Made by a program: the position numbers and the translations under genes. Of a stretch of DNA of 64,000 nucleotides, positions 18,086 to 26,353 are shown piece after piece. Origin of the DNA: Vibrio cortegadensis (lineage in GTDB: Bacteria; Pseudomonadota; Gammaproteobacteria; Enterobacterales; Vibrionaceae); assembly GCF_024347395.1 (NCBI RefSeq), contig NZ_AP025473.1, forward strand, positions 1,054,001 to 1,118,000, in the 5' to 3' direction. The notes under the pieces are model-generated. The model had not been told where the DNA came from and did no database searches. It worked only from the letters and a program-made list of their open reading frames with translations. The stretch's first letter is position 1. Each line of letters opens with the position of its first letter.

Positions 18086-18437
18086 GAGATAGCGGAGAAG
18101 ATTCGGCCTCAAACGCTGCTAAACTTAGTACCAATGTCCCACAAGCCATTGAAATTCCAGACAATCCAAGACCGTTATACTTTTTTGCTATGCTTTCCCA
18201 CATACCCTTAATCGCTGGGTTTTCATTGCGGTCTGCGTGACATCCTAACAATGCCAATTCTGGATCTATTCCTGAATTCTCTGCCAGAAAAATTGCTTCT
18301 TCATCAGTAAGTTGACGAACGCCTTTTCTAATTTTACTCATCTTCTGCGGTGACAAGTGCAAGTCGTGGGCAATTTGTTTGTCTTGTACGTAGTTTTGCG
18401 CCTTTTTATAGGCATCTATTAGCTGATTGGCATACAT
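18060..18437 (-). CDS. Inovirus repressor-like protein (DUF3693 type), C-terminus from dif
   Basis: 125 aa, start ATG 18437 with GAGGA 6 nt upstream. N-terminal HTH: KQIAHDLHLSPQKMSKIRKG (about 19-38), then 'DEEAIFLAENSGIDPELALLG', a pattern of small Vibrio inovirus proteins annotated as DUF3693. A hydrophobic helix follows (about 92-106). It is divergent from the replication operon with three direct repeats between them, the position of RstR in CTXphi, so I infer a lysogeny repressor. The last eight residues (RCVLYLLC plus the stop) are encoded by the dif site. In the circular phage the frame would instead read into the attP and continue about 35 residues. Confidence 0.75.
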   Translation of the reverse strand: MYANQLIDAYKKAQNYVQDKQIAHDLHLSPQKMSKIRKGVRQLTDEEAIFLAENSGIDPELALLGCHADRNENPAIKGMWESIAKKYNGLGLSGISMACGTLVLSLAAFEAESSPLSRCVLYLLC

Positions 18438-18471
18438 TTCAAATCCTCTTTTTTCTTAATTGTAGCTGTTT

Positions 18472-18525
18472 AATCCCCATTTTTCGCTATTTACAATCCC
18501 CATCAATGGCAACTAGAATCCCCAT
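18472..18525. promoter_or_regulatory. Three direct repeats in the divergent phage promoter region
   Basis: AATCCCCAT occurs at 18472-18480, 18495-18503 and 18517-18525; copies two and three extend to AATCCCCATCAAT. The spacing is 23 and 22 bp, about two helical turns, so all lie on one face of the DNA. They sit between the repressor gene (minus) and the replication operon (plus), as operators of an RstR-like repressor would. Confidence 0.6.
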
Positions 18526-18628
18526 CAATCGGTATTTGCTATTTGATTATCTAGGTCTGGGCTTTTCGCCCTTGAAGCTTTCAGCTTGGCTTAGATAGTC
18601 ATTCACTCAACTGTTCAAGGTGGTTGTT

Positions 18629-18886
18629 ATGGATGAAATGGGTTTTTTAGGTATTTTTGGTGCTGTTGTACTCTTTGTTTTTATTGCTTTCGTTTTACCT
18701 AATGCGGAAATCTCCGCTTCTGAATATTCAGAATTAAAAATCATTTACCTTGAAAGTCCTTCTGCTCGTCCGTTGATTGATGAAGCTCTCATTGATGGTG
18801 AAGTTACATTTTCTGAAAAGGAAGATATTGAAACTTTTCTCGAAGAGTTTGATAAGCGTTTTCTCCTTGAAGCTGTGGAGCAATAA
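18629..18886 (+). CDS. Small inovirus membrane protein, unknown function
   Basis: 85 aa from ATG 18629, with AAGG about 9 nt upstream; an in-frame GTG at 18620 is less likely. One N-terminal transmembrane helix (about 5-24, 'LGIFGAVVLFVFIAFVLP') is followed by an acidic soluble tail rich in Glu/Asp. First gene of the phage replication operon; only 2 nt separate it from the next ORF. The layout matches small leading ORFs of Vibrio inoviruses, but I cannot assign a function. Confidence 0.65.
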   Translation: MDEMGFLGIFGAVVLFVFIAFVLPNAEISASEYSELKIIYLESPSARPLIDEALIDGEVTFSEKEDIETFLEEFDKRFLLEAVEQ

Positions 18887-18888
18887 CC

Positions 18889-19110
18889 ATGACTAGCCCT
18901 TATGCGAACGGTGAAATTTACTACGACAACGAACCTAACGTTGGTGTGAATGCCTATTTCTCATGGGGGCATCATTTCTTTGCGTGTATGTCTGACTTCC
19001 GCGCTCACGTTGAACTGTCTCAAGCTCCAAACAGCTATGAACTGATTGAAATCACCGACGATAACTATCGTTCACTTTGTCGAATTGGAGTGTTTGCTCA
19101 TGTCTGCTGA
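18889..19110 (+). CDS. Small inovirus protein, unknown function
   Basis: 73 aa, start ATG 18889 directly after the previous stop. No signal peptide or membrane helix; aromatic-rich N-terminal half ('YYDNEPNVGVNAYFSWGHHFF'-like segment, about 11-31). Its end overlaps the start of the replication gene by 11 nt, so translation is coupled. I recognise it only as part of the conserved small-ORF block ahead of Rep in Vibrio inoviruses. Confidence 0.6.
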   Translation: MTSPYANGEIYYDNEPNVGVNAYFSWGHHFFACMSDFRAHVELSQAPNSYELIEITDDNYRSLCRIGVFAHVC

Positions 19111-20260
19111 TAAATTCGATAAATCCATTCGAGCGGTTAAGCCTTACAAGCCACGCGATAAGCATCAATTCAAAGTTGATCACAAAGCATTAAGTGACAC
19201 TGTGACACCTGTTTTTATTGACCACTTAGCATGGTCGATGCCGATACGTTCACTTTCTTATTTGGATGGTGCTCTAGATAAAGATTATGTCCCTTACATG
19301 ATGCCTGTCTTCCATCAACCGAAAGGTTTAACGGCTGACCAACAAAACGAATACGTAAAACGCTATCAGCAAGAATTCTATTTTCGAATGAATGTGTGCT
19401 TTGAACTCTTCATGCAAAAAGAGTTTGGAATGTTCCTTTCTCCTATGCGTGGTCGTGGTCTTCATGGTTACGAGGATTCAATGACTATCTTTGACATCAC
19501 TAGAACGCATGAACTCGGGTTCGTCGGTATCGGTGGTAACAACGACACAATATACATTCAAATTAATGGTACTGGTTGCCAATACCTTTTTAATAAGACT
19601 ACGCCAGCTCGTGTTCATTGGTTGCTGACTGAGATTTTTGTAGTGCCTTCCCTATCCCGCCTCGATTTGGCTGTGGATGATTTCACAGGAAATTTCGACG
19701 CTAAATACGCTGAACGCTGTTGGTATGAAAAAGCTTTTAAGTCTTCGCCTGACGCTCGTCGCCAAGGTTCAATGACACCTCACGTTAAATATAACGATGG
19801 TGGTTCACTGGATGAGGAAGCCACTTTAATTGGTAGCCGTTCTTCCACTCGTTACTGGCGTATCTATAACAAAAAGTTTGAGAGAAAAATCACTGACCCT
19901 GATGTGGTTTGGTATCGAAATGAAGTGGAGCTTAAAAAAATCTCTGTCGATTTTCTATCGGACATATCAGCGTCGTTCGCGGGTCTTTGTGACTTCGCGG
20001 CCTCTATCGAACCGACACCACCCAAACGTCACGACACCATAAAGAAAAAAGCGATTTTGGACATTATGGGGAAAGTGGCGTGGGCAAGAAAGCAATGCGG
20101 AAAAACCCTTTCAGAAGTTATCGACTTTTATAACGGTGACTTAGAAAAAGCGTTTGGTCACTTAGTGCCTGACAAATACAAGACAAGAACGATTGATATG
20201 CCAGACGTTCATAAATCATTGGTTCAAGCGCATCTAGGCATAATCGACGCCCCTTTTTAA
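19100..20260 (+). CDS. Phage replication initiation protein (Rep_trans / pII-like)
   Basis: 386 aa from ATG 19100, with TGGAG 9 nt upstream; the frame extends to 19046 but overlaps the previous gene further. The central motif 'SRLDLAVDDFTG' (about 195-206) and the C-terminal 'YWRIYNKKFE' with 'WYRNEVELKK' match the replication-initiation-factor family (PF02486 type) that nicks the plus origin for rolling-circle replication of Vibrio filamentous phages (RstA equivalent). It acts with the ssDNA-binding protein encoded next. A 12/13 matS-like sequence (19194) inside it is probably chance. Confidence 0.88.
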   Translation: MSADKFDKSIRAVKPYKPRDKHQFKVDHKALSDTVTPVFIDHLAWSMPIRSLSYLDGALDKDYVPYMMPVFHQPKGLTADQQNEYVKRYQQEFYFRMNVCFELFMQKEFGMFLSPMRGRGLHGYEDSMTIFDITRTHELGFVGIGGNNDTIYIQINGTGCQYLFNKTTPARVHWLLTEIFVVPSLSRLDLAVDDFTGNFDAKYAERCWYEKAFKSSPDARRQGSMTPHVKYNDGGSLDEEATLIGSRSSTRYWRIYNKKFERKITDPDVVWYRNEVELKKISVDFLSDISASFAGLCDFAASIEPTPPKRHDTIKKKAILDIMGKVAWARKQCGKTLSEVIDFYNGDLEKAFGHLVPDKYKTRTIDMPDVHKSLVQAHLGIIDAPF

Positions 20261-20275
20261 TCGGAGAAACACACT

Positions 20276-20656
20276 ATGAGTACAGCAACTGCCTTTTTCG
20301 TACATGGCATTAAACACACTATCTTCAAGAACTCGGGCAATGCATCGGCTTCCATCTACGTTGGCCGCGCATTGAAAGACTTTTCGAACGACAACATGGA
20401 AATCAAAGCGGCGGGTTACTTTGACAGTATTGAAGAGTTTGAAAAGAACCGCTTTAAACATTTGGCTATTGAAGAAGTTTACGCTGAGAAAGTGATTAAC
20501 AACCGCGCTTTCGTTCCTTATCAGCAATATGAATTACGCACTGCGCCTATGCCTGATAACCCAATGCAATCGCACGTTGTTGAGATCATTCCGATTGATG
20601 CAGAAGTTAAAAAACACTTCATGGAATCCATGAAACAAGCTCCAAACAAGGCGTAA
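20276..20656 (+). CDS. DUF1293-like ssDNA-binding protein (RstB/pV-like)
   Basis: 126 aa, ATG 20276 with GGAG 8 nt upstream, 15 nt after Rep. The sequence 'IKAAGYFDSIEEFEKNRFKHLAIEEVY' and the small beta-rich N-terminus match the DUF1293 proteins that follow Rep in Vibrio inoviruses. CTXphi RstB has the same position and binds single-stranded DNA. Its inferred job is to coat the plus strand and switch replication to packaging. Function rests on position and family resemblance. Confidence 0.72.
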   Translation: MSTATAFFVHGIKHTIFKNSGNASASIYVGRALKDFSNDNMEIKAAGYFDSIEEFEKNRFKHLAIEEVYAEKVINNRAFVPYQQYELRTAPMPDNPMQSHVVEIIPIDAEVKKHFMESMKQAPNKA

Positions 20657-20661
20657 ATATT

Positions 20662-20883
20662 ATGCAATGCATTGGTATCTCATCGGATAACACACTCTAT
20701 GCAGTGGATGGTGAAAGTTGTGCCTATGTGTTGCTCGAACAAGCTAACTATCAATCATTTGTTGATGGTAGTGCTTTAACTATCGACTCTGAGCTTTATA
20801 CCACTGTCTCAGGGTGGATTTTGTTTTCATTCGTTTCTGGACACGTTCTAGGGCGAATACTCAAAGGTTTTGGCAAAGGCTAA
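20662..20883 (+). CDS. Small membrane protein, minor-coat candidate
   Basis: 73 aa; ATG 20662, 5 nt after the previous stop. A polar N-terminal half is followed by one hydrophobic segment (about 49-64, 'VSGWILFSFVSGHVLGRIL') and a basic tail (KGFGKG). This is the size and topology of inovirus minor tip proteins (pVII/pIX), and it lies just ahead of the major coat gene, as in f237-type phages. Sequence alone does not prove virion incorporation. Confidence 0.6.
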   Translation: MQCIGISSDNTLYAVDGESCAYVLLEQANYQSFVDGSALTIDSELYTTVSGWILFSFVSGHVLGRILKGFGKG

Positions 20884-20921
20884 AACTCATTTTATCTACA
20901 CACTTAATAGGAAATATCCTT

Positions 20922-21134
20922 ATGAAAAAACGTTTAATTGGTTTAGGTACTGTTGTCTCTGGTGCTATCGCTTCAGCTTCTGCTTCGGCTGCTGATCCTT
21001 CTGCTGTAACAACGGCTCTTAATAGCGCTGTGTCTACGGGACAGACTAACTACGGCTTAGTTGTTGTGGGTCTGATTGCTATGGGTGCAATTGGCTTTGG
21101 TCTTAAATCTATCTTGGGCGCGATGCGTACTTAA
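20922..21134 (+). CDS. Major coat protein (pVIII-like)
   Basis: 70-aa precursor from ATG 20922 (AGGAAA ribosome-binding site 9 nt upstream); the longer frame from 20814 overlaps the preceding ORF and lacks sense. Signal peptide of about 23 residues with an A-S-A-S-A region before the predicted cut, leaving a mature peptide of about 47 residues: amphipathic N-terminus, hydrophobic centre 'YGLVVVGLIAMGAIGFGL' and a basic C-terminus (KSILGAMRT) to face DNA. This is the classic inovirus coat layout. The terminator right after the gene would give the high transcript level typical for this protein. Confidence 0.88.
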   Translation: MKKRLIGLGTVVSGAIASASASAADPSAVTTALNSAVSTGQTNYGLVVVGLIAMGAIGFGLKSILGAMRT

Positions 21135-21223
21135 TGGTCGCCCTAGTATCACAAGTCATAACCATGCTTTTTGGTGTGGTTATGTCTATGTCCTTTATAT
21201 ATGGCGTATATACGGGAATCAAT

Positions 21224-21246
21224 GCCTCCTAACGGGGGCTTTTTTT
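21224..21246 (+). terminator. Intrinsic terminator after the major coat gene
   Basis: GCCTCC (21224-21229), loop TAAC, GGGGGC (21234-21239), then seven T (21240-21246). One G-U pair. Central terminators after gene VIII are a hallmark of filamentous phages. Confidence 0.85.
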
Positions 21247-23078
21247 ATGGCGGTATTTATGAAAGTTATGATTAATCATCTTTTATGCACACTCTTTTTA
21301 ATGATGGCTTTTCTCATCTCTATGCCGTCGTTCGCTGAGGAATCTCTGATTTGTGAGGCTGGTTTAACCACGGCTAATACATCATGGTCGGTTAAGGAGT
21401 ATGGGGATTCGCCTTATATCTGTAACTCTGGCTGTCGTTACAATGTTGATTTGCTTACTTTGTGTTTCGTTAGTGATTCTAAGTGTTCAGGCTCTTTTGT
21501 GAGTGTTGGTCAAACCTGCCCTAAAGAAGATGGTGTTTATGCTGGCGGTAATTTTCCTGACGAAGAGGAAGATGAGTTTCTTGATACTGATGGTGATGGT
21601 GTCCCCGATAAATATGAGTATCTTTTAGAGTTAAATAAGGTTGAGTTAGAGGCTAAGGTTTTATGCTCTGCTGAAAGTTGTGAACATGTTTTTAGGACGG
21701 TTGATAATTTAAACAAAGCTTTGAATAAGATGGAGTACACCAAAAATTATTAATTGATGCTACGACAGAATTACATTACGAGAATGTCGCTAAAATTCAG
21801 CGAGCTGTTTTTGATTTTAAAAATGAAATTCGAAGTTTAGTTAAAAAATTACCTGCACTTATACAAGCAAGTAATAGCAACATGATGCGCAATGTGGCTG
21901 CTCGTACTGAAAAGTTAAGAACGGATGGTAATCAGCGTGGGATTGACTCTTTTGAGCGTGATGAGGCTTTAAAAGAACAAATACAGAAAATAGATGAAAT
22001 GTTAAATGGTGGTACTGGTACTCCTGACGCTGAGGTATTAGATAGATTGAAAGCCATTGGTAATTATACTTCTCATACTGAATCTATGGCGGGTCAGACT
22101 TTAGGTACTGTTCAGCAAATTGATAATTCCGTTTGGAAGATGAAAAATGATGTGGCATTAGCACGGTCTTATGGTGAGGAAAATTTTAAATTATCCAATA
22201 TCATTAATAATAATCTTTCATCTATTTCTAAAAAAGCCAATGACGCTAAAAAAGCGGCCAATGGAGCTAAGAACGCGGCTAAAGCTGTTAAAACTTCTGT
22301 TGATAAATTGGTTGCCCCACTTAATGAAACTCGCCTTGCGGCCATTGATGCTAAAAATTCCGCTGCTCACAATACTGGTTTATTGGAGGGGTTGGAAGAC
22401 GCATTCCAGTCTGGCTCTCAGGCCATCACCAATTCCATTGAAGCCTTATCTCAAGCTATGAGTGCTGAGAGTAAAAAGGCATTGGGTGAGTCTGAACTTC
22501 AAACCTCTTTACTTACTGATATTAAGGAAGGGTTATCCACCATTTCTGGAGGCTCTTCCACTATCGATACTGATGCTCTTGGTCAGTCTATTGGTAAAGC
22601 AATCAATGATGGTATTGGGGATTCATTAGGGGATGCGATTGGTAAAGGTATCGGTTCTGGTTTGGAAGGTTTAAATGGGTCAATTGGTGATTTGAGTGAT
22701 GGTATGGATGGGGTCAAAAGTCTTCTAGCAGGGACTGGTTTAGATTCTGTTGGCGCTCACCCTGCTCCCTTATTGGATTTTTCGGCTGAGTATCTGGTTA
22801 ATTCTGAGGACTTTCAAAATGTTCAAGATGATATCGATGCGTTAAATATTAAAGCTGATGTTCAAATATCTGAATTTAAAAGGCTGATGAACTTTGATAC
22901 TTCAATGCTCAATGATGGCACTTACAAAGAGCACACCTTAAATCTCTGGCTTAATGGCAAAGAAACCAGTCTGAAAAGTGGTGTATTGCCTGCACTTGTT
23001 GATAACGCATCATTAATCTATTCGGTGATTATGCTTATTGCCGTTCTTGGTGGTATTCGTATGTTGGGGAAAAACTAA
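21247..23078 (+). pseudogene. pIII-like adsorption protein gene, frameshifted
   Basis: Two frames that belong together. The first (start ATG 21247, 21259 or 21268; ends TAA 21753) has a signal peptide (ending near PSFA), a cysteine-rich domain and an acidic calcium-loop-like motif DTDGDGVPDKYE. The second (ends 23078) is open from 21729 and has a coiled-coil, Ala/Lys-rich region, a Gly/Asp/Ser-rich linker and a C-terminal membrane anchor (IYSVIMLIAVLGGIRML), as expected for pIII. The junction is CCAAAAATTATTAA at 21740-21753: one extra A in the A5 run would fuse the frames into a single protein of about 610 aa. It is either a real inactivating deletion or a sequencing error. Confidence 0.8.
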
Positions 23079-23419
23079 TGGAATGGTTAAACACAGCGTT
23101 AAATTATTTAAGTAATGGTTTTCAAACCGTTATTGATTTCATTGCGGCAATTCCTTACATGTTCGAGAACTTACTATCTTACATTCAGCTCTATATGTTA
23201 AAAGCAAAAATCACGGGGTATATATGGTGGCTTGAAATCAGTTACAGGTCAGCACAAATACTGTTAGAAGAGATTGGCTTTAATGAATTACTCGTAACGG
23301 TCTTTAATGGCCTTTCTCCTGAAATTCGTTACTACGCTTATCTGTTTGGTATTCCTCAAGCGATAACCATCTTCACTAACTTTTTCACCACGGCTTTTGT
23401 GATGAGGATGACCCGTTAA
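23078..23419 (+). CDS. pVI-like minor coat protein (DUF2523 type)
   Basis: 113 aa. Start ATG 23078 overlaps the last base of the pIII stop, and its stop overlaps the zot start. It has hydrophobic segments near the N-terminus (about 14-40), an amphipathic centre and a C-terminal hydrophobic helix (about 88-108), as in pVI/Ace-position proteins that cap the virion with pIII. Between pIII and Zot this is the expected gene. The DUF2523 assignment is by memory of Vibrio inovirus annotation. Confidence 0.7.
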   Translation: MEWLNTALNYLSNGFQTVIDFIAAIPYMFENLLSYIQLYMLKAKITGYIWWLEISYRSAQILLEEIGFNELLVTVFNGLSPEIRYYAYLFGIPQAITIFTNFFTTAFVMRMTR

Positions 23420-24792
23420 TGGCTATCACAATTAGAACGGGGGCAAACGGCTCTTATAAATCCGCTTACTCGGCCTACTTCGTTATTCTTTCTGCTTTGA
23501 AAGCGGGCAAGGTTGTCGTGACAAATATCGAGGGTATGGAGCCGATGAGCGTGATTGAAAAACGCTTAAACATTACCTTCCCTACTACCTCAAAACTGAT
23601 CCGAGTCTTCTCTCGTGATGCAGCTGGCGTTCACTTGTGGACTCACTTTTTCTGTTGGTGTCCGATTGGAGCACAGATAGTCATCGATGAGTGTCAGGAT
23701 ATTTACTCTAAGAATATCGGCTTTGACATGAAGAAAGTCACTTATAAACCCGTCGAGGATTTCATTACTAAAAACAAAGGTGAAGATGGCCTACTTCCAG
23801 AATCTTACCTTTCGTTCTTTTACTCTCGCTACGTTCCTGCGGATATGGAACAACTCCAAGAGAATGAAACCGATGATAGAGGGATTGCTGAGTACGATGA
23901 ACAAGGGCGCATCATTTATCCTCATACGTTTAACGAAGGCTTTCAGCGTCACCGGAAATACAACTGGGATATTGAACTGCTCTCTCCAGACTGGAAGCAA
24001 ATTGATACGGCAATAAAAGCCTGTGGCGAACAAAACTTTTTTCACAAAGGCCGTGACCAATTTTTTTGGACAAAAAGAAAACCTTTGATTTGGAAACATG
24101 ACAAGTCCGTATCTACGCCCGTCATACCAAAGTCAAAAGATGTAAATACGACGACTCAAAAAATACCGCTCGATTCGTTCTTACTCTACAAATCAACGGG
24201 AACGGGCGTTGCTAAAGCTGCGGGGGCAATGAATACCCTTTTCCGTTCTCCTAAAGTGATCGCCATTTTTATTGTTTTAATACTGTGTTTGGGGTACTTA
24301 ACTTATGAATTATCCAGTATGGCTTTTGGTTCTTCTGAATCGGTTCAGGAACAGAACTCGCCACAATATACGACTCCCGTTCAAACTGAACCTAATGAAA
24401 CTAGTCAAAAAGGTGATCAAGTTTCTTCTGTTCTACCTCATGGTAGGTCTAGCGGTCAGGCTGATAACGATGGGCGGCCTATCCATGATGTTGTAACTTA
24501 CTATGATGTGCTTCCTTTCGAGGGCATAAAAAAAGCGTATTTTACGTCGTTCACGACTCGGAGACGTGGAAATAAAATGGATGTATTTCTCACGTTCGAT
24601 GTCATAACCGATGATGGGATTTATTCAGTCAATGATAGGTTTCTCGCGTTCAATAACGTGCAGACAAGAATGATTGATGATTGTTTAATTCAGCTTACGA
24701 GGAAAGGCAAACAAAGGATCATTTCATGCAGCCCTAGAGAATCCATTGCTAAGAAAGAGAAGCCCAAAAAGGCAAACATAAAATTATTGTAA
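23419..24792 (+). CDS. zot: Zot / pI-like phage assembly ATPase
   Basis: 457-aa inner-membrane morphogenesis protein that drives extrusion of filamentous virions. N-terminal P-loop GANGSYKS (8-15) has a Tyr where Walker A normally has Gly before the Lys. Walker B is QIVIDECQD (86-94). A single transmembrane helix (about 280-299, 'VIAIFIVLILCLGYLTY') separates a cytoplasmic ATPase domain from a periplasmic tail. The name comes from CTXphi Zot; the toxin activity described there resides in its C-terminal part and is not implied here. Upstream overlap with the pVI gene shows coupling. Confidence 0.9.
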   Translation: MAITIRTGANGSYKSAYSAYFVILSALKAGKVVVTNIEGMEPMSVIEKRLNITFPTTSKLIRVFSRDAAGVHLWTHFFCWCPIGAQIVIDECQDIYSKNIGFDMKKVTYKPVEDFITKNKGEDGLLPESYLSFFYSRYVPADMEQLQENETDDRGIAEYDEQGRIIYPHTFNEGFQRHRKYNWDIELLSPDWKQIDTAIKACGEQNFFHKGRDQFFWTKRKPLIWKHDKSVSTPVIPKSKDVNTTTQKIPLDSFLLYKSTGTGVAKAAGAMNTLFRSPKVIAIFIVLILCLGYLTYELSSMAFGSSESVQEQNSPQYTTPVQTEPNETSQKGDQVSSVLPHGRSSGQADNDGRPIHDVVTYYDVLPFEGIKKAYFTSFTTRRRGNKMDVFLTFDVITDDGIYSVNDRFLAFNNVQTRMIDDCLIQLTRKGKQRIISCSPRESIAKKEKPKKANIKLL

Positions 24793-24922
24793 TGATGGCA
24801 TTTAAAAGGAAAAGTGCGCCGGTACTCACTCTGCTTTGCAATCAATTCAAAGCATCGAGGTTTATCCAGGCTAGAACGAATGCTATCATTAAGGTCTAAT
24901 TTCTCCCAGGCTAAAAGGTGTA

Positions 24923-25162
24923 ATGATGGCAATTACCATTCGAGATTCTGACGCTCACGCTGAAATGTTTGAAGAACTAAAACAACTCACTCAAAAGAAC
25001 ACTATGTCTGGCTGTCTTATCGAGGGTGGCTATACTGCATTGAAGTATCACGCCTTGTACCAAGCAGAACGCGAACAGGCAATTAAGCTTAGAAGTGATT
25101 TAGCTAAGTTGGAACGGAAGGTTTCAACTTACTTAAATGCTTTAGATGGTTTACGCTCTTAG
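24923..25162 (+). CDS. Small protein after zot, possible ribbon-helix-helix regulator
   Basis: 79 aa from ATG 24923 (or 24926), with AAGGTG 4-7 nt upstream. It begins with a short strand-like segment AITIRD, then two helices, the second ('SGCLIEGGYTALKYHALYQ', about 34-52) ending in a Lys/Arg-rich coiled helix. The strand plus two helices is compatible with a ribbon-helix-helix DNA-binding fold, but similarity is weak. It is the last core phage gene before the non-coding region. Confidence 0.55.
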   Translation: MMAITIRDSDAHAEMFEELKQLTQKNTMSGCLIEGGYTALKYHALYQAEREQAIKLRSDLAKLERKVSTYLNALDGLRS

Positions 25163-25642
25163 CCCCGCAGGGACTAGACTCGCCACTCGCCCAGCACCGA
25201 CAAGCAGCAAAAGCTACTGCACACCAAATACACTGTCATAGTGTGATTGGCCTAGCTCCCCTCATCGCGTCCACTGCGGTATGTCATTTAAAATGACATA
25301 CCGCGCTCGATAAACTGCCTCCTTCCTGCCAGACCAGCTTTTAATAAGACGATCAAACAAGATCAAATGAAGCTTATCGCCTTGCAGATTGATGTATAGC
25401 GCACAAAAGAGAAGGAGGGAGCGAAGACTGAGCCGAACGACGACGATGTGTGCGGCTCTTCAACCCCCGTCATGTATTACGGGGGTACTATCCACCGAAA
25501 TTTCAGTTTTCACCGATTTTTTAAATAATCGTGATTCATAAGCCATTCTATTTGATCTAGATATGCAATAACCTGTACTGATACATGGTTAACTAGTAAG
25601 TTGACGAAAAATATACGAATTAACATTTTCAAGGGATGTTTA
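25163..25642. other. Phage intergenic region with strong hairpins (origin/packaging candidate)
   Basis: 480 nt without a convincing ORF. It holds a near-perfect 29-nt palindrome (25276-25304; arms GCGGTATGTCATTT and AAATGACATACCGC) and a 7-bp GC hairpin CCCCCGT / ACGGGGG with an 8-nt loop (25464-25485). In filamentous phages the large intergenic region after gene I/IV carries the plus and minus origins and the packaging hairpin. I infer that the GC hairpin is part of the plus-strand nick site and that the long palindrome is a packaging or minus-strand element. The base composition falls to AT-rich on entering the cargo at about 25.5 kb. Confidence 0.55.
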
Positions 25643-26353
25643 ATGGCTAAGTTTTTAAATACCAGTGCAACAAACTACTATCTCGAAGAGCTTATAAAAA
25701 ATGCTTCAGAAAGGCTTATTTTGATAAGTCCCTTTCTAAAGCTAAACGATCGAATCAAAGAATTACTTGAAGATAAAGATCGTATGAAGATAGATATCAG
25801 GATTGTTTATGGCAAAAGTGAGCTTCAACCTGAAGAGATAAACTGGCTAAAGGAGTTATCTTTCGTTCGCACAAGTTTCTGTAAAAATTTACACGCAAAA
25901 TGTTATATCAATGAAGAATCTTGCATCATTACCAGTTTGAATCTTTATGAGTTCAGTCAAGTAAACAATAACGAAATGGGAATATTTGTTGATCGCAATG
26001 AAGATTCTGAAATCTACAGAGATACTTATGATGAAGCTCAAAGAATTATTCGCATAAGTGATGAAGTCCGTATTTCATTAGAAAAAGTTGAGTCAAACCG
26101 TTTTGAAGACAATGATAATGAAAACCAACAAGACCAAGTAGCTAAACTCACCTCTTCAAAGCTAGCTATTAAACTCAAACTTAAAACAAACGAGTTCTTA
26201 GATAGATGTACATCGATTGGGTATCTTACGTGCAGTAAAGATGGAAAGTACAGTTTAACGGAACAAGGAAAGTCTATAGGTGGTGAGCAAAAATATAGTA
26301 AACGTTTTGGTTCTTATTTCATTTGGCCTGAATCACTATGCTTTTCTAATTAG
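25643..26353 (+). CDS. Phospholipase D-like (HKD) domain protein, cargo gene 1
   Basis: 236 aa from ATG 25643 (AGGGA about 8 nt upstream; a TTG at 25601 opens the frame earlier). N-terminal PLD-like fold: 'ASERLILISPFLKLNDRI' then a single HKD-type signature, His84-X-Lys86 with downstream Ser98/Asn100 (LHAKCYINEE ... TSLNLYEF). The usual Asp after the HxK is Glu91 or absent. Such single-HKD proteins include dimeric nucleases. The C-terminal quarter (about 170-236) looks like a small winged-helix ('LGYLTCSKDGKYSLTEQGK'). First cargo gene, AT-rich; 106 nt before the TIR gene, so it may be a separate unit. Confidence 0.72.
   Translation: MAKFLNTSATNYYLEELIKNASERLILISPFLKLNDRIKELLEDKDRMKIDIRIVYGKSELQPEEINWLKELSFVRTSFCKNLHAKCYINEESCIITSLNLYEFSQVNNNEMGIFVDRNEDSEIYRDTYDEAQRIIRISDEVRISLEKVESNRFEDNDNENQQDQVAKLTSSKLAIKLKLKTNEFLDRCTSIGYLTCSKDGKYSLTEQGKSIGGEQKYSKRFGSYFIWPESLCFSN

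Noticed and set aside
19194..19206. 12/13 match to matS inside the phage rep gene
   Set aside because: One fixed position differs (G for C), and it is inside mobile DNA; not counted as a terminus marker.
21739..21753. Programmed -1 ribosomal frameshift in the pIII gene
   Set aside because: The zero-frame heptamer at the site is C-AAA-AAT, which does not fit X-XXY-YYZ, and no clear downstream pseudoknot was seen. A one-base deletion in the A run is simpler.
22171..22461. Alternative-frame ORF inside the pIII-like gene (Leu-rich product)
   Set aside because: Shadow of the Ala/Lys-rich coding frame; no ribosome-binding site and biased composition.
23419..24792. Enterotoxin interpretation of Zot
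   Set aside because: Zot is the pI assembly protein of the phage; toxin activity was described for the C-terminal peptide of CTXphi Zot only. No ctxAB-like genes are present in the cargo.
25383..25396. TATAGCGCACA in the phage intergenic region as a possible internal attP
   Set aside because: Only 8 of 11 bases match a XerC arm and no XerD arm adjoins it; the real attP halves are at the prophage ends.
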